NCBI GenBank assembly: GCA_900143635.1
Contig: FREY01000001.1
Span: 217,324-281,323, forward strand
From: Rhodobacteraceae bacterium Alg231-04
Lineage (GTDB): Bacteria; Pseudomonadota; Alphaproteobacteria; Rhodobacterales; Rhodobacteraceae
Reading direction: 5' to 3'
DNA length: 64,000 nt
The translations under genes and the position numbers were made by a program. Of the stretch, positions 1 through 9,734 are shown one piece after another; positions within the stretch are counted from its first letter, which is position 1; each line of letters starts with the position of its first letter. Under the pieces are notes generated by a model. That model made no database searches and was not told the DNA's origin. It saw nothing but the letters and a program-made list of their open reading frames with translations.

Positions 1-1638
1 GAAGCCGAGGACGACAGCGTCAGCGCTCAGGACGATGCGACAGAGAACGCGCAGGAAGCCGAGCTGACTGGCGAGCCGACAGCCGAGGCTGTTGAAGAGA
101 CCGCCGCCGCTGACACTCTGCCCGAGGCACCTGCGGCACTTGAGGCCGAGGAAGGCGAAGCCCTGCTGCAGGACGTGACACCTGCCCCCTCTGACAGCGC
201 ATCCACCCCGGCAAATGACAGTATCGCTGCCAAATTGCAGCGCATCCGCGATGTTGTTGCACGCGGCAGCAACGAAGAGGCCGAAGACTATGATGAGGAT
301 TACACATCCGAATCGCAGTCCGATGAAGCCCCCGAAGCGGCTGCCATCGATATCGCCTCAGTTCTTGCAGAAGAGCTAAGCGAGGCCAGCGATGACGTGC
401 AGAGCGAAACCGACGAAGAGGCTGCCCATGTACTGGACCACCTTGACCTGACCGGATCGGTAGAAACGGCCAAGGCGGCTGAGGATCTGGATCTGGAAGA
501 GTTCCAGGACGACGAAGCACAGGACGAAGACAGCCTGTTTGGTGGCCTCGGCGATGACGATATCGCAACCGAGGAAGACACAAATATTCTGGAAGACGCC
601 GCCCCGGCACCTGAAGAGACAACCGCTCCGTTACGCGCCCGCATTATCCGGGTCAAGCGCAGCAAGGTGGCCGAAGAGGATGCGGAACCTGCCGTGGCCG
701 CGACATCGGAAGAGGAACCCACCACGTCCCTGTCGCAAGAGGATGAAGCCGAACTGATGGCCGAACTGGCCGCCGTCGAAGCCGAATTGCGCGGCTCTGC
801 CGAGCCCGAAGACGACATCGCAGAGTTTGACGAAGAGGAGGACGAAGATTTCCTGGAAGAGGACATCTCGGAAGATGTTCACTTTGAGGATGTTGCTGCC
901 ACCGAAGAGCCGACCCTGGAACAGGACCAACCGGCCGAACCCCGCGCTGCCGCACCAGCCGCCGCCGAAACTGATGTCAGCCGACTTATGGCAACCGCCG
1001 AAGAAAAGCTGGACGACCCGGAAAACGCGGTCTCCCGCGAGACCTACAGCCGTCTGCGCGCGGCTGTCGCCGCCGCCGAAGTTGAACGGGCTGCGGGTGC
1101 CTCCATGAGCACCGAGGACGACGGTGACGCCTACCGCGAAGATCTGGCCAGCATCGTGCGCCCACGCCGTCCGGAAGCATCGTCAGGCCGCACCCCGCGC
1201 CGCCCGGAACCGGCAGAACGGCCCTCGCCGCTAAAGCTGGTGGCAGAACAGCGCGTCGACACCGAAGATTCAGTGGCCCCTGCCCCTGTGCGCCCGCGTC
1301 GCGTCGCATCGGTACAAGCCGCCGAAGCAGAGTTTGAAGACATGGGCGCCGAAGGTGGATTTGCCGCCTATGCCGAAGAAAGCGGTGCGGTAGAGCTGAA
1401 CGAACTACTCGAGGCCGCCGCGTCGTACATGAGCTTTGTCGAAGGGCGCGATCAATTCACCCGTCCGCAGCTGATGAACAAGGTGCAGCAACTGGAAAGC
1501 ACCGATTTCAACCGCGAAGACGGTCTGCGGTCCTTTGGGCTGCTGCTGCGGGAAGGCAAGATTGAACGCACGCAGGGTGGCCGGTTCACCGCGGCGGGCG
1601 ATATTGGCTTTCGCCCCGGAGAACGGGCCGCAGGCTAA
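1..1638 (+). CDS. Very acidic protein of unknown function, 3' part (5' end outside window)
   Basis: The reading frame is open from the first base, so the N-terminus lies outside the window and 545 residues are visible. Residues 1 to about 330 are low-complexity, dominated by Glu, Asp and Ala with few hydrophobic clusters, and are likely disordered. A basic, Arg/Pro-rich stretch follows around 340-400. The last 80 residues look folded: a helix (ELNELLEAAASYMSFVEG) and then a winged-helix-like segment ending near GLLLREGKIERTQGGRFTAA. No signal peptide or membrane segment is visible in this part. A strong hairpin terminator follows the stop. I do not recognise a characterised family; the folded C-terminus on an acidic tail could be a protein-interaction module, but this is inference. 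Confidence 0.75.
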   Translation, partial: EAEDDSVSAQDDATENAQEAELTGEPTAEAVEETAAADTLPEAPAALEAEEGEALLQDVTPAPSDSASTPANDSIAAKLQRIRDVVARGSNEEAEDYDEDYTSESQSDEAPEAAAIDIASVLAEELSEASDDVQSETDEEAAHVLDHLDLTGSVETAKAAEDLDLEEFQDDEAQDEDSLFGGLGDDDIATEEDTNILEDAAPAPEETTAPLRARIIRVKRSKVAEEDAEPAVAATSEEEPTTSLSQEDEAELMAELAAVEAELRGSAEPEDDIAEFDEEEDEDFLEEDISEDVHFEDVAATEEPTLEQDQPAEPRAAAPAAAETDVSRLMATAEEKLDDPENAVSRETYSRLRAAVAAAEVERAAGASMSTEDDGDAYREDLASIVRPRRPEASSGRTPRRPEPAERPSPLKLVAEQRVDTEDSVAPAPVRPRRVASVQAAEAEFEDMGAEGGFAAYAEESGAVELNELLEAAASYMSFVEGRDQFTRPQLMNKVQQLESTDFNREDGLRSFGLLLREGKIERTQGGRFTAAGDIGFRPGERAAG

Positions 1639-1660
1639 CTGTGAAACAGTCGACACCATG

Positions 1661-1691
1661 AAAGAAGGCAGGTTTATCACCTGCCTTCTTT
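1661..1691. terminator. Bidirectional intrinsic terminator
   Basis: A perfect 13-bp stem (AAAGAAGGCAGGT / ACCTGCCTTCTTT) with a 5-nt loop sits between two converging genes. The A- and T-rich stem ends give a U-tract in both directions, so it can serve both the acidic protein gene and the cyclase gene. Confidence 0.85.
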
Positions 1692-1727
1692 GATTCTCGC
1701 CAGTCTGATTGCCGGTCCGGCCTGATG

Positions 1728-3494
1728 TCAGGCCTCGTCTGCGGCCGGCAGGCCCGCCTCCGCCAATGCGGCGGCCAGATGCTGCCAGTCTTTCTCATGG
1801 CGAAACTGCGCTGCGGTGCGCAGGTCATCAATAGACAGTGCGGGCATCTGCGCTTGCGCCTGGGAAATAGATTGCGCGGCCAGATCCACATCGCCTGCCC
1901 GCGCCGCACTGGCGGCCTGCCAGCACAGCATCAGATGATTGGGGCTGCCGACCCGGCGATAGGCCTCTACCGCCTCGCTGTATTTGCCGGCCGAAAAATG
2001 CGCCCGGCCCAAATGAGCCCAAAACCGCTCAGGGTGAAACGGGTTCAACCGCATCGCCCGGCGGATCCACTCGGCGCCCTCTTCCGGCTGGCCCATCCAG
2101 GTCAGGATCTCACCCTGCTGCACCACGATGAGATCATCATTGGGATTGAGGCTGATCGCCCGCTCCTGATGAAAGGCCGAGCGGTCAAAGTTCAGGTAGA
2201 TCAGGTTCACCGCGGCAAGAATACGGTGCACATCGCTGTCATTCTCATCCAGTTCCAGCGCGATGCGCAGCTCTTTCGCGATTCTCGGGATCAACGCATC
2301 GCGGTCTTCTACATATCCGTTGGCCCAGGCCTGCCCCAGCACACAGCCGCGCCAGGCGTGGGCATGGGCGTAAGACGGATCAAGCGCGATCGCCTTGTTC
2401 AGCAAATCCAGCGCCCGCCTGTTGTCCTCGGGATTGCTGCGATGGTGCAGCACCTTGCCGGTCAGCACATATTCAAAGGCCGCGAGGTTTCCCGGCGGCT
2501 TGCGCGCCGCCAGTTTTTGCGCAGCGGCCTCCAGCCGACCCGGCACGACCGAGGCAATGGCGCGGGTGACCTCGTCCTGAATGTCGAAGATATCTTCAAA
2601 ACTGCGGTCATATTTCTCGGCCCAGATATGAGTATCGGCGGCGGCATCTATCAGCTGCACGGTGATGCGCAGACGATTGCCCGCCTTGCGCACAGAACCT
2701 TCGACGACAAATTTCGCCCCTGCCTTCTGCGCCAGTTCCGGCACGCTCTGGCTGCTGCCTTTCAGGGCAAAACTGGTGGTACGCGAAATCACCGTAAGCC
2801 CGTGAAAGCGCGACAGCTCCGTCAGCAGATCCTCCGTTATGCCGTCGGTAAAAAACTCCTGTTCGGGATCGCCGGACATGTTTTCAAACGGCAGCACCAG
2901 AATGCTGGGAAAGCTCTCCGAGGCATCAGCCCGCGACATCACCACCGGCTGATCCGCCGCATCGCCCTGCCCCTGCGCCCAGCGCCAGACCCGGATCGGT
3001 TCCGAGATGTTTTTGACGTATTGCTCGCCACTGTCTGTCAGCCGCACCAGCATCCGGCCGCAAATCTCGGTACGTACCTTATCTGATAGCGCCATACCGC
3101 CGGGTTCCGACAAGGCCTGAAGGCGGGCGGCGATATTCACGCCGTCGCCGAATATATCGTCATCCGCGACGATCACTTCGCCGATATTGATGCCGACCCG
3201 CAGCAGCATCTTGCGGTCCTCCGGCAAGCTGGCGTTGCGTTCGTCCATGCCCTGCTGCACCTCGATCGAGCTTTCGACCGCGGCCACTGCGCTGGAGTAT
3301 TCGATAAGAATGGAATCACCGGCCCCGCCAACAATACGACCGCCGTATTTCTTCACCAAAGGTGCCCAGAGATCGCGCCGATGCGCCCGCATGGTGGCCA
3401 GCGTGCCCGCCTCATCCGCCTCCATCAGGCGCGAATAGGCAACAACATCTGCGGCAACAATGGCGGCCAGTCTGCGTTGGGTTTCCTGCGGCAT
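1728..3494 (-). CDS. Class III adenylate/guanylate cyclase-domain protein with TolB-like and TPR regions
   Basis: 588 residues. The N-terminal cyclase domain starts with the usual RRLAAIVAADVVAYSRLM signature; the two metal-binding aspartates of class III cyclases fit D16 and D60 (GGAGDS). The domain ends near residue 175 and is followed by a region like the TolB amino-terminal fold (ILVLPFENMSGDPEQEFF... GGITEDL-type), and then by TPR-like helical repeats to the C-terminus. No membrane segment is visible, so it is probably cytosolic. This cyclase-TolB-TPR layout is common in alphaproteobacteria, where the substrate and signal are mostly unknown. I chose the ATG at 3494 because the family usually begins a few residues before RRLAA; a TTG at 3521 would add nine residues. 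It converges with the acidic protein gene. Confidence 0.85.
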   Translation of the reverse strand: MPQETQRRLAAIVAADVVAYSRLMEADEAGTLATMRAHRRDLWAPLVKKYGGRIVGGAGDSILIEYSSAVAAVESSIEVQQGMDERNASLPEDRKMLLRVGINIGEVIVADDDIFGDGVNIAARLQALSEPGGMALSDKVRTEICGRMLVRLTDSGEQYVKNISEPIRVWRWAQGQGDAADQPVVMSRADASESFPSILVLPFENMSGDPEQEFFTDGITEDLLTELSRFHGLTVISRTTSFALKGSSQSVPELAQKAGAKFVVEGSVRKAGNRLRITVQLIDAAADTHIWAEKYDRSFEDIFDIQDEVTRAIASVVPGRLEAAAQKLAARKPPGNLAAFEYVLTGKVLHHRSNPEDNRRALDLLNKAIALDPSYAHAHAWRGCVLGQAWANGYVEDRDALIPRIAKELRIALELDENDSDVHRILAAVNLIYLNFDRSAFHQERAISLNPNDDLIVVQQGEILTWMGQPEEGAEWIRRAMRLNPFHPERFWAHLGRAHFSAGKYSEAVEAYRRVGSPNHLMLCWQAASAARAGDVDLAAQSISQAQAQMPALSIDDLRTAAQFRHEKDWQHLAAALAEAGLPAADEA

Positions 3495-3548
3495 GCCCAG
3501 AGGGTAGCGCCGCCGGGGCAAATATCCACGGCGGCGGCAGAGGCTGGG

Positions 3549-3800
3549 TTAGCCCTCGTCTGTGTCTTTGGCATCCGGGTCAGCCTGGCCAACCCCTTTG
3601 AACACGAACTTGAACGGCAGGATCCACAGCACGCCAAGCACGATATAGATCGCCAGCTCAACAAGAATATGCGGCCGGTCGAGCATCGTCATCACCGTCA
3701 CCGCCACCACGATATAGAGCGGCATCCCGATCAGCAACAGCACCAGCGACCAGCGCCGCCGGGCCTTGTAGCTCAGGCCCGGTTTTTTCTCGCCCGCCAT
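3549..3800 (-). CDS. DUF2842 family small membrane protein
   Basis: 83 residues. The protein opens with a short basic segment (SYKARRRW), followed by two predicted membrane helices (about residues 18-40 and 48-68) and an acidic tail. This matches the DUF2842 family, which is often found beside purA in alphaproteobacteria; its function is unknown. Its ATG overlaps the purA stop by one base (TGATG), so it is translationally coupled to purA and expressed as the second gene of that operon. Confidence 0.85.
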   Translation of the reverse strand: MAGEKKPGLSYKARRRWSLVLLLIGMPLYIVVAVTVMTMLDRPHILVELAIYIVLGVLWILPFKFVFKGVGQADPDAKDTDEG

Positions 3801-5095
3801 CAGTCGGCGAAGGGGTCGGTGACGAGGATGGTGTCTTCACGCTCGGGCGAGGTGGAGAGCATCGCAACCGGGCAGCCGATCAGCTCTTCTACGCGGCGCA
3901 CGTATTTGATCGCATTGGCCGGCAGATCGGCCCAGCTGCGCGCGCCCTCGGTCGATTCGGACCAGCCCGGCATTTCCTCGTAGATCGGCGTGCAGCGGGC
4001 CTGCTGGTCTGCCGCAGTGGGCAGGTAGTCCAGACGCTCGCCGTCCAGCTCGTAGCCGGTGCAGATCTTCAGCGTCTCGAAACCATCCAGAACGTCCAGC
4101 TTGGTCAGCGAGATGCCGGTAATGCCGGAGGTCACGCAGGTCTGGCGCACCAGACAGGCATCAAACCAGCCACAGCGGCGCTTGCGGCCGGTGGTGGTGC
4201 CGAACTCGTGGCCACGGGTGCCCAGACGGTTGCCGTCCTCATCGTCCAGCTCGGTCGGGAAGGGACCTTCGCCAACACGGGTGGTATAAGCCTTCACGAT
4301 GCCCAGCACGTAGTCGATGGATCCGGGGCCAATGCCAACACCGGTCGAGGCCTGACCTGCGATCACGTTGGAGGAGGTCACAAAAGGATAGGTGCCGAAA
4401 TCGATGTCCAGCAGCGCGCCCTGTGCGCCTTCGAACAGGATCCGTTTGCCGGCTTTGCGCTTTTCGTTCAGCACTTTCCAGACCGGAGCGGCGAAGGGCA
4501 GGATTTCCGCCGCGATCGCTTTCAGCTGGGTCAGCAGCGCGTCACGGTCGACGGCATCGATGCCCAGACCTTTGCGCAGCGGATCATGGTGCTGCAGCGC
4601 GCGATCAACACGGGCTTCCAGAGTGGCCTCATCTGCCAGGTCCGCCACGCGGACCGAACGGCGGCCAACCTTGTCTTCATAGGCCGGGCCAATGCCGCGA
4701 CCGGTGGTGCCGATCTTGGTGCCTTTGGAGGCCGCTTCTTCGCGGGCGCGGTCCAGCTCACCATGGATCGGCAGGATCAGCGGTGTGTTTTCCGCGATCA
4801 TCAGCGTTTCCGGAGAGATCTCGACACCCTGCTCGCGCACCGTGGCGATCTCTTTCATCAGGTGCCATGGGTCCAGCACCACGCCGTTACCAATGACGGA
4901 CAGTTTGCCGCCACGCACCACACCCGAAGGCAGCGCGTGCAGCTTGTACACTTTACTGTCGATGACCAGCGTATGGCCGGCGTTATGGCCGCCCTGGAAA
5001 CGTGCGATGACATCGGCACGCTCGCTGAGCCAGTCCACGATCTTGCCTTTTCCTTCGTCACCCCATTGGGCGCCGACAACAACGACGTTGGCCAT
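3800..5095 (-). CDS. purA: Adenylosuccinate synthetase
   Basis: 431 residues, the usual length. It joins IMP and aspartate, using GTP, to give adenylosuccinate, the first committed step to AMP, in the cytosol. The N-terminal P-loop-like motif WGDEGKGK (residues 11-18) and the following GGHNAGHT segment bind GTP and [17 protein letters not shown] and KLDVLDG-type motifs are also intact. A ribosome-binding site (AAAGGA) lies just upstream of the ATG. A possible -10 element reads TATACG on the minus strand (5134-5139), without a good -35. The DUF2842 gene follows by a one-base overlap. Confidence 0.98.
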   Translation of the reverse strand: MANVVVVGAQWGDEGKGKIVDWLSERADVIARFQGGHNAGHTLVIDSKVYKLHALPSGVVRGGKLSVIGNGVVLDPWHLMKEIATVREQGVEISPETLMIAENTPLILPIHGELDRAREEAASKGTKIGTTGRGIGPAYEDKVGRRSVRVADLADEATLEARVDRALQHHDPLRKGLGIDAVDRDALLTQLKAIAAEILPFAAPVWKVLNEKRKAGKRILFEGAQGALLDIDFGTYPFVTSSNVIAGQASTGVGIGPGSIDYVLGIVKAYTTRVGEGPFPTELDDEDGNRLGTRGHEFGTTTGRKRRCGWFDACLVRQTCVTSGITGISLTKLDVLDGFETLKICTGYELDGERLDYLPTAADQQARCTPIYEEMPGWSESTEGARSWADLPANAIKYVRRVEELIGCPVAMLSTSPEREDTILVTDPFAD

Positions 5096-5279
5096 ATCCG
5101 GTCCTTTGCTTCGTATGTTTGAAACCGGTGGCCCGTATAGCCGCGCCGGACGCAGAGGGGAACCTAAAACCGGGTCTTTTTGCCCAACAACAGGGCCGCA
5201 ACACGCCGCACTGGTGCAAATGTGCCTGCCCGCGGGTCAGCAGGCCGCTTTCCGGTCGCTGATCCCCCGCAATTTAGAA

Positions 5280-5612
5280 TCACTGCGCGGCCAATTTGAC
5301 CGGTTGCCCATGGGGAGTCGCAAGATAGGCCGCCTCCCAGGCGGTTCGCATTTCTGATGCTTCGCCGGGTGTCGCAGTGCCGGTTTCCGCCAGAAAACCC
5401 TCCAGCGTTTCGAGCCAGACATGAAAGTAGTCGTCGCCGCCGTCCAGTTCACGTGACAGCCCGTGCTGCGCCAAACGGTCAGAGAACCGCGTGACCCAAT
5501 CCGCCCAGCTGATGGCGCCGCTTTCGTTCAGATGCACGGTGAGCGCAAAAACCTGCGCGTGCCATGGTTCCTGAAACACCGGTTCCGGTGCGCTGTGTTC
5601 CGGACATTCCAT
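5280..5612 (-). CDS. Nitrile hydratase accessory (activator) protein
   Basis: 110 residues. It resembles the small accessory proteins of nitrile hydratases and also the N-terminal part of the beta subunit: the motif EPWHAQVFALTVHL parallels [14 protein letters not shown] in the beta subunit encoded just upstream. In cobalt-type enzymes the homologous P14K/NhlE-type protein carries metal into the alpha subunit by subunit swapping. The start at 5612 is chosen because its ATG overlaps the beta-subunit stop (TGATG); a start nine codons upstream is possible but lies inside nthB. It is the last gene of the operon. No metal-binding cysteine cluster is evident. Confidence 0.88.
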   Translation of the reverse strand: MECPEHSAPEPVFQEPWHAQVFALTVHLNESGAISWADWVTRFSDRLAQHGLSRELDGGDDYFHVWLETLEGFLAETGTATPGEASEMRTAWEAAYLATPHGQPVKLAAQ

Positions 5613-6289
5613 CAAAGAGGCTCCAGATAGCTTTGCCAAAGGTCGAGAATCACCTCGTCATCCGGGTGTTCTGCATGGGCCCAGAGCATTCGCGCGTGAA
5701 ACCGCACTGCATAAAGTGGCTCTGGTGCCTCGCCCAGCCCGTGGGCATTGCTGTCGGGCAGCACATGATTGCCGTGCAGGCGCAGGATATAGCCCCGCGC
5801 CCCGGCCACATATTGCGGCAGCCGGGTATGGCCGCCGTCTGCATGTCGACTATCGGCGGGCACACGCACCCGCACCGCCTGTCCCGGTGAAAACCGCGCC
5901 TTTGGGCCTTCGGCGCGATCCGCCGGACCACCTTTGGCCAGCACAGCCGTCACCGCTTCGGCCTTGAGCGCGCGGCTGGCCAGCGCATGAAGGCCCTCCT
6001 CCCCGGCGCCCTGCAGATCCTCAAGCCTCAGCACGCCGTTTTCCACCAACAGGTCGGCCAGCGCCGAAATCCATTTCTCATAATAAGAAAAGCCCGCGTA
6101 ATCCTTTGGGGCCAACCGCTCGCGGGCGTGGCGCGACACATCCAGATTCCATTGCCCCAAGGCGCCACTGGCCAGCGTCACCGCCAATGCACGGGCGTGC
6201 CAGTCTTGTTCAAAAATCGGCGCGTCCTCACGATCCGGCACCACTGGCCCGTCGCCAAACCGACCGCCCATGTCATGCACACGGGTCAT
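5612..6289 (-). CDS. nthB: Nitrile hydratase subunit beta
   Basis: 225 residues. It opens with MTRVHDMGG and GxGPV-type motifs typical of beta subunits, continues with [13 protein letters not shown], and has a C-terminal SH3-like barrel (around [12 protein letters not shown] and [12 protein letters not shown]) as in known structures. With the alpha subunit it hydrates nitriles to amides in the cytosol. It overlaps the alpha gene by four bases (ATGA) and the accessory gene by TGATG, so the three proteins should be made in step. Confidence 0.93.
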   Translation of the reverse strand: MTRVHDMGGRFGDGPVVPDREDAPIFEQDWHARALAVTLASGALGQWNLDVSRHARERLAPKDYAGFSYYEKWISALADLLVENGVLRLEDLQGAGEEGLHALASRALKAEAVTAVLAKGGPADRAEGPKARFSPGQAVRVRVPADSRHADGGHTRLPQYVAGARGYILRLHGNHVLPDSNAHGLGEAPEPLYAVRFHARMLWAHAEHPDDEVILDLWQSYLEPL

Positions 6290-6903
6290 GGCGCGGGCTC
6301 CGCCGCCAGCGCGGTGCCGATCATGCTGTCACGGCTGACAAGTGCCGTCAGCGCCTCTTCACTGAGGCCTTCGGTGCCTTTGGGCCGCATCGGAATGACC
6401 AGATAGCGCACCTCAGCTGTCGAATCCCAGACCCGTACGGCGGTGCCATCCGGCAAGGTGACGCCAAAATCCGCCAGTACCTTGCGGGGTTCGCGCACGG
6501 CACGGGCCCGGTAAGCATCGGATTTATACCAGGCCGGGGGAATGCCAAGCAGCGGCCACGGGTAACAGCTGCACAAGGTACAGACGACCAAATTGTGCTG
6601 TTCGGCGGTGTTTTCCACCGCCACAATATGTTCCCCCTGACGGCCATAGAAACCCAAGGCAGTGACAGCCGCAGTTGCATCTTCCATCAACTGGGCCCTG
6701 AAGGCCGGATCAGCCCAGGCCTTTGCCACAACTTGTGCGCCGTTCTTGGGGCCTATGCGGTTTTGATAGGTGTCGATGATCTCCTCCAGGGCGGCCGGAT
6801 CGACCAGTCCTTTGCGGGTGAGAATCGTTTCCAGCGCCTTGACCCGCAGGGCGGGTTCCGGCGGCAACAGGCTATGCGGGTGATCTGGGTCATCATGGGG
6901 CAT
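6286..6903 (-). CDS. nthA: Nitrile hydratase subunit alpha, cobalt type
   Basis: 205 residues, normal length. The metal-claw motif V-C-T-L-C-S-C lies at residues 107-113, followed by YPWP; C108, C111 and C113 with S112 would hold the non-corrin metal. A Thr after the first Cys (CTLCSC) is the pattern of cobalt enzymes, whereas iron enzymes have CSLCSC. It catalyses R-CN + H2O to R-CONH2. It is the first gene of an alpha-beta-accessory operon. No amidase, nitrilase, aldoxime dehydratase or cobalt transporter is adjacent, so the fate of the amide is not shown here. Confidence 0.95.
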   Translation of the reverse strand: MPHDDPDHPHSLLPPEPALRVKALETILTRKGLVDPAALEEIIDTYQNRIGPKNGAQVVAKAWADPAFRAQLMEDATAAVTALGFYGRQGEHIVAVENTAEQHNLVVCTLCSCYPWPLLGIPPAWYKSDAYRARAVREPRKVLADFGVTLPDGTAVRVWDSTAEVRYLVIPMRPKGTEGLSEEALTALVSRDSMIGTALAAEPAP

Positions 6904-6994
6904 ATCAGCAGGTTGCCCGCCCAGGCCCTGCCCTGTCCAGCCTTCTTAAAACCAGAGACATTCAAAGGATCGCCACAGACGGGCAAGTGACCCC

Positions 6995-7023
6995 TTGCCC
7001 CGCCCTGCAAACTTGCCTACATA
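6995..7023 (+). promoter_or_regulatory. Candidate sigma-70 promoter of secG
   Basis: TTGCCC (6995-7000) and TACATA (7018-7023) are separated by 17 nt and lie 34 nt upstream of the secG ATG. The match is moderate at the -10. Confidence 0.4.
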
Positions 7024-7056
7024 CCGCCCGATACAAGCCAACCGCCGAAGGGTCCC

Positions 7057-7419
7057 ATGGAAAACGTCATTCTTATTATCCTTCTTCTTCTGGCCCTCGG
7101 CCTGATTGCTGTCGTTCTTATGCAGCGTTCCGAAGGCGGCGGCCTTGGCATGGGCGGCGGCGGCGGTGCCGTATCGGGCCGCGCAGCGGCCACAGCCCTG
7201 ACAAAACTGACCTGGATCCTGGGCGGCGCCTTTATGGTGGCCTCGCTGGCGATGACCATCATCGCCGCACAGAAATCCGCGGGTTCCTCGGTTCTGGACC
7301 GCACCGACCTACCGGTCGAATCCGCCGACGCTCCGGTGACACCAGCCATCCCCGGCGTAGACGATCTGCTGCCGCCGAGCGAAGGCGACAATGCGCCTCT
7401 GGTTCCCAGCGTCGACTGA
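7057..7419 (+). CDS. secG: Preprotein translocase subunit SecG
   Basis: 120 residues. Two membrane helices (about residues 3-21 and 50-70) are joined by a Gly-rich loop with the family motif RSEGGGLGMGGG, and the C-terminal tail is acidic and variable. SecG assists SecYE in protein export across the inner membrane. An AAGGG ribosome-binding site precedes the ATG. pyrG follows on the same strand after 173 nt, with its own promoter-like sequence and a stem-loop between (CCGCAA / TTGCGG, 7449-7467), so co-transcription is uncertain. Confidence 0.93.
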   Translation: MENVILIILLLLALGLIAVVLMQRSEGGGLGMGGGGGAVSGRAAATALTKLTWILGGAFMVASLAMTIIAAQKSAGSSVLDRTDLPVESADAPVTPAIPGVDDLLPPSEGDNAPLVPSVD

Positions 7420-7472
7420 TCCACAAGACCTAGACAGGATAAAAAGAGCCGCAACAGCATCTTGCGGTTCCC

Positions 7473-7501
7473 TTGCGCATGTCGCGCGAATCCTTTATAT
7501 A
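7473..7501 (+). promoter_or_regulatory. Candidate sigma-70 promoter of pyrG
   Basis: TTGCGC (7473-7478) and TATATA (7496-7501) with a 17-nt spacer lie about 90 nt upstream of the pyrG ATG. Confidence 0.5.
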
Positions 7502-7592
7502 TGAGGCCCCGTGATGCTTTGGTTTTTCGGAACCGTCTGGGCACTTGAATTCTGAACATTTTTCGACTTCTCACGGGGGCAGCCGAACACTC

Positions 7593-9236
7593 ATGGCGCG
7601 ATTCATCTTCATTACAGGCGGGGTTGTATCCTCCCTGGGCAAAGGTCTGGCATCTGCCGCTCTCGGTTCGCTGCTGCAGGCCCGCGGCTATTCGGTCCGG
7701 CTGCGCAAACTTGACCCATATCTGAACGTCGATCCGGGCACGATGAGCCCGTTTGAACACGGCGAGGTTTTTGTCACCGACGATGGGGCCGAAACCGATC
7801 TGGATCTGGGCCACTACGAACGGTTCACCGGCGTTCCGGCCCGCAAGACCGACTCGATCTCATCGGGCCGCGTCTACACCAACGTGCTCGAAAAAGAGCG
7901 CCGCGGCGACTACCTCGGCAAGACCATTCAGGTCATTCCGCACGTCACCAATGAAATCAAAGACTTCATTTCGATCGGTGAAGACGAAGTTGACTTCATG
8001 CTCTGCGAAATTGGCGGCACCGTCGGCGACATCGAAGGCCTGCCCTTCTTTGAAGCGATCCGTCAGTTTTCTCAGGACAAGCCGCGCGGCCAGTGCCTGT
8101 TCATGCACCTGACCCTGCTGCCCTACATCAAGGCCAGCGGTGAGCTGAAAACCAAGCCGACCCAGCACTCGGTCAAAGAGTTGCGCTCCATCGGTCTGGC
8201 ACCTGACATTCTGGTCTGCCGTTCCGAAGGCCCGATCCCAAAGAAAGAGCGTGAAAAGCTGGCGCTGTTCTGCAACGTGCGCCCCGACAGCGTCATCGCT
8301 GCGCAGGATCTGAAATCCATCTATGAGGCGCCCCTGGCCTATCACCGCGAAGGTATGGATCAGGCGGTTCTGGATGCCTTTGGCATTTCGCCCGCGCCCA
8401 AGCCGAATCTGGCCCGCTGGGACGATGTGGCCGACCGGATCTACAACCCCGAAGGCGACGTCAAAATTGCCATCGTCGGTAAATACACCCAGCTGGAAGA
8501 CGCCTATAAATCCATCGCCGAGGCGCTGACGCACGGCGGCATGGCAAACCGGGTTAAGGTACAGATCGAATGGGTCGACGCCGAGTTGTTCGACCGTGAG
8601 GATGCCACCCCACACCTGCAGGGCTACCACGCGATTCTGGTCCCCGGCGGCTTTGGTGAGCGCGGCACCGAAGGCAAGATCAAAGCGGCGCAATATGCCC
8701 GCGAACACAAGGTGCCCTACCTTGGCATCTGCCTTGGGATGCAAATGGCCGTCATTGAGGCCGCCCGCAACGTGGCAGGCATTTCCGGTGCAGGTTCGGA
8801 AGAATTCGACCACGAAGCCGGCAAGAAACGCTTTGAGCCGGTGGTTTACCACCTGAAGGAATGGGTGCAGGGCAACCAGACCGTTGAGCGTAAAGTCGGC
8901 GATGACAAGGGCGGCACCATGCGTCTTGGCGCCTATGATGCGACCTTGACCGAAGGCTCCAAAGTGGCGGCTGCATACGGCACGACCCACATCGAAGAGC
9001 GCCATCGCCACCGTTACGAGGTCGACATCAAATACCGCGAAAAGCTTGAGGCCGCCGGTCTCAAATTCTCCGGAATGTCGCCTGATGGCCGCCTACCCGA
9101 GATCGTGGAATGGGAAGATCACCCCTGGTTCATCGGCGTTCAGTTCCACCCGGAGCTGAAGTCCAAACCCTTTGCGCCGCACCCGCTGTTTGACGATTTT
9201 GTGCGCGCAGCCAAGGATGCATCGCGACTGGTCTGA
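7593..9236 (+). CDS. pyrG: CTP synthase
   Basis: 547 residues, the standard length. It converts UTP to CTP with ATP and glutamine. The N-terminal amidoligase half starts with [16 protein letters not shown], a P-loop-like ATP site; the C-terminal class I glutamine amidotransferase half carries the nucleophile in [10 protein letters not shown] and the His-Glu pair in GVQFHPE. The ATG at 7593 is preferred because [10 protein letters not shown] is the normal N-terminus; an in-frame start 48 nt upstream would add residues not seen in the family. A GGGGGC stretch lies about 17 nt upstream. A strong terminator follows. Confidence 0.97.
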   Translation: MARFIFITGGVVSSLGKGLASAALGSLLQARGYSVRLRKLDPYLNVDPGTMSPFEHGEVFVTDDGAETDLDLGHYERFTGVPARKTDSISSGRVYTNVLEKERRGDYLGKTIQVIPHVTNEIKDFISIGEDEVDFMLCEIGGTVGDIEGLPFFEAIRQFSQDKPRGQCLFMHLTLLPYIKASGELKTKPTQHSVKELRSIGLAPDILVCRSEGPIPKKEREKLALFCNVRPDSVIAAQDLKSIYEAPLAYHREGMDQAVLDAFGISPAPKPNLARWDDVADRIYNPEGDVKIAIVGKYTQLEDAYKSIAEALTHGGMANRVKVQIEWVDAELFDREDATPHLQGYHAILVPGGFGERGTEGKIKAAQYAREHKVPYLGICLGMQMAVIEAARNVAGISGAGSEEFDHEAGKKRFEPVVYHLKEWVQGNQTVERKVGDDKGGTMRLGAYDATLTEGSKVAAAYGTTHIEERHRHRYEVDIKYREKLEAAGLKFSGMSPDGRLPEIVEWEDHPWFIGVQFHPELKSKPFAPHPLFDDFVRAAKDASRLV

Positions 9237-9261
9237 AGTCAGTGACTTTTTGAAATAACAG

Positions 9262-9286
9262 CGGCGGGCCAATGGCCCGCCGTTTT
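9262..9286 (+). terminator. Intrinsic terminator of pyrG
   Basis: A perfect 9-bp GC stem (CGGCGGGCC / GGCCCGCCG) with a 3-nt loop is followed by TTTT, 25 nt after the pyrG stop. Confidence 0.85.
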
Positions 9287-9304
9287 GCCGTTCTGGCAGA
9301 CACA

Positions 9305-9508
9305 TTAAATGTAGCGTGCATCTTGTTGATTGGCTCGAGAGTATTCGGAGGCTGCAAGGTGCTCCGGCACAGGCTCGGATATCATTTCCCCGCACGGTGA
9401 CGGCTCATCAAAATCGAAACGTCGCAGCAGGCGAAACAACAGTCGGCGCCGCAGCGCCATTTCTTCGGTTTCAAGGTTTCTCAGCATAGCATTACCCCGG
9501 TTCGTCAT
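9305..9508 (-). CDS. Small hypothetical protein, Arg/Leu-rich N-terminus
   Basis: 67 residues, no family recognised. A GGAG sequence sits at ribosome-binding distance before the ATG (CGGAGCGAC-ATG), which is the main support. The N-terminal half is a basic amphipathic stretch (ALRRRLLFRLLRRFDFDE) and the rest is polar. It lies alone between convergent pyrG and the divergently placed aldolase gene, inside a gap that otherwise has no gene. An internal ATG at codon 8 is an alternative start. It could be a chance ORF. Confidence 0.4.
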   Translation of the reverse strand: MTNRGNAMLRNLETEEMALRRRLLFRLLRRFDFDEPSPCGEMISEPVPEHLAASEYSRANQQDARYI

Positions 9509-9734
9509 GTCGCTCCGTTGTACCCCTGAGAAAGGAAATATGCCGTTTCCGCCGCCTGACCAGTTCCTTCGAATTTTCTCCGGATTAGCAAGGTACGGCA
9601 GGAGCTCAGCAATCGGGCTTGGATCAATTGTTCCAAATCAACCAATCGGGCACCCGGCCGCCAATCTGGCCCGCGATTCCATGCGCTCACTGTATTTGAA
9701 CGGGCGCGCGGGGCTGCAGATCCTGTGCAGGGGC

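Noticed and set aside
4208-5122. 304-codon open frame antisense to purA
   Set aside because: It is a shadow of purA with no domain.
9628-9641. FNR-like TTGTT-CCAA-ATCAA upstream of the aldolase gene
   Set aside because: One half-site lacks the key A, and it lies more than 150 nt from the promoter.
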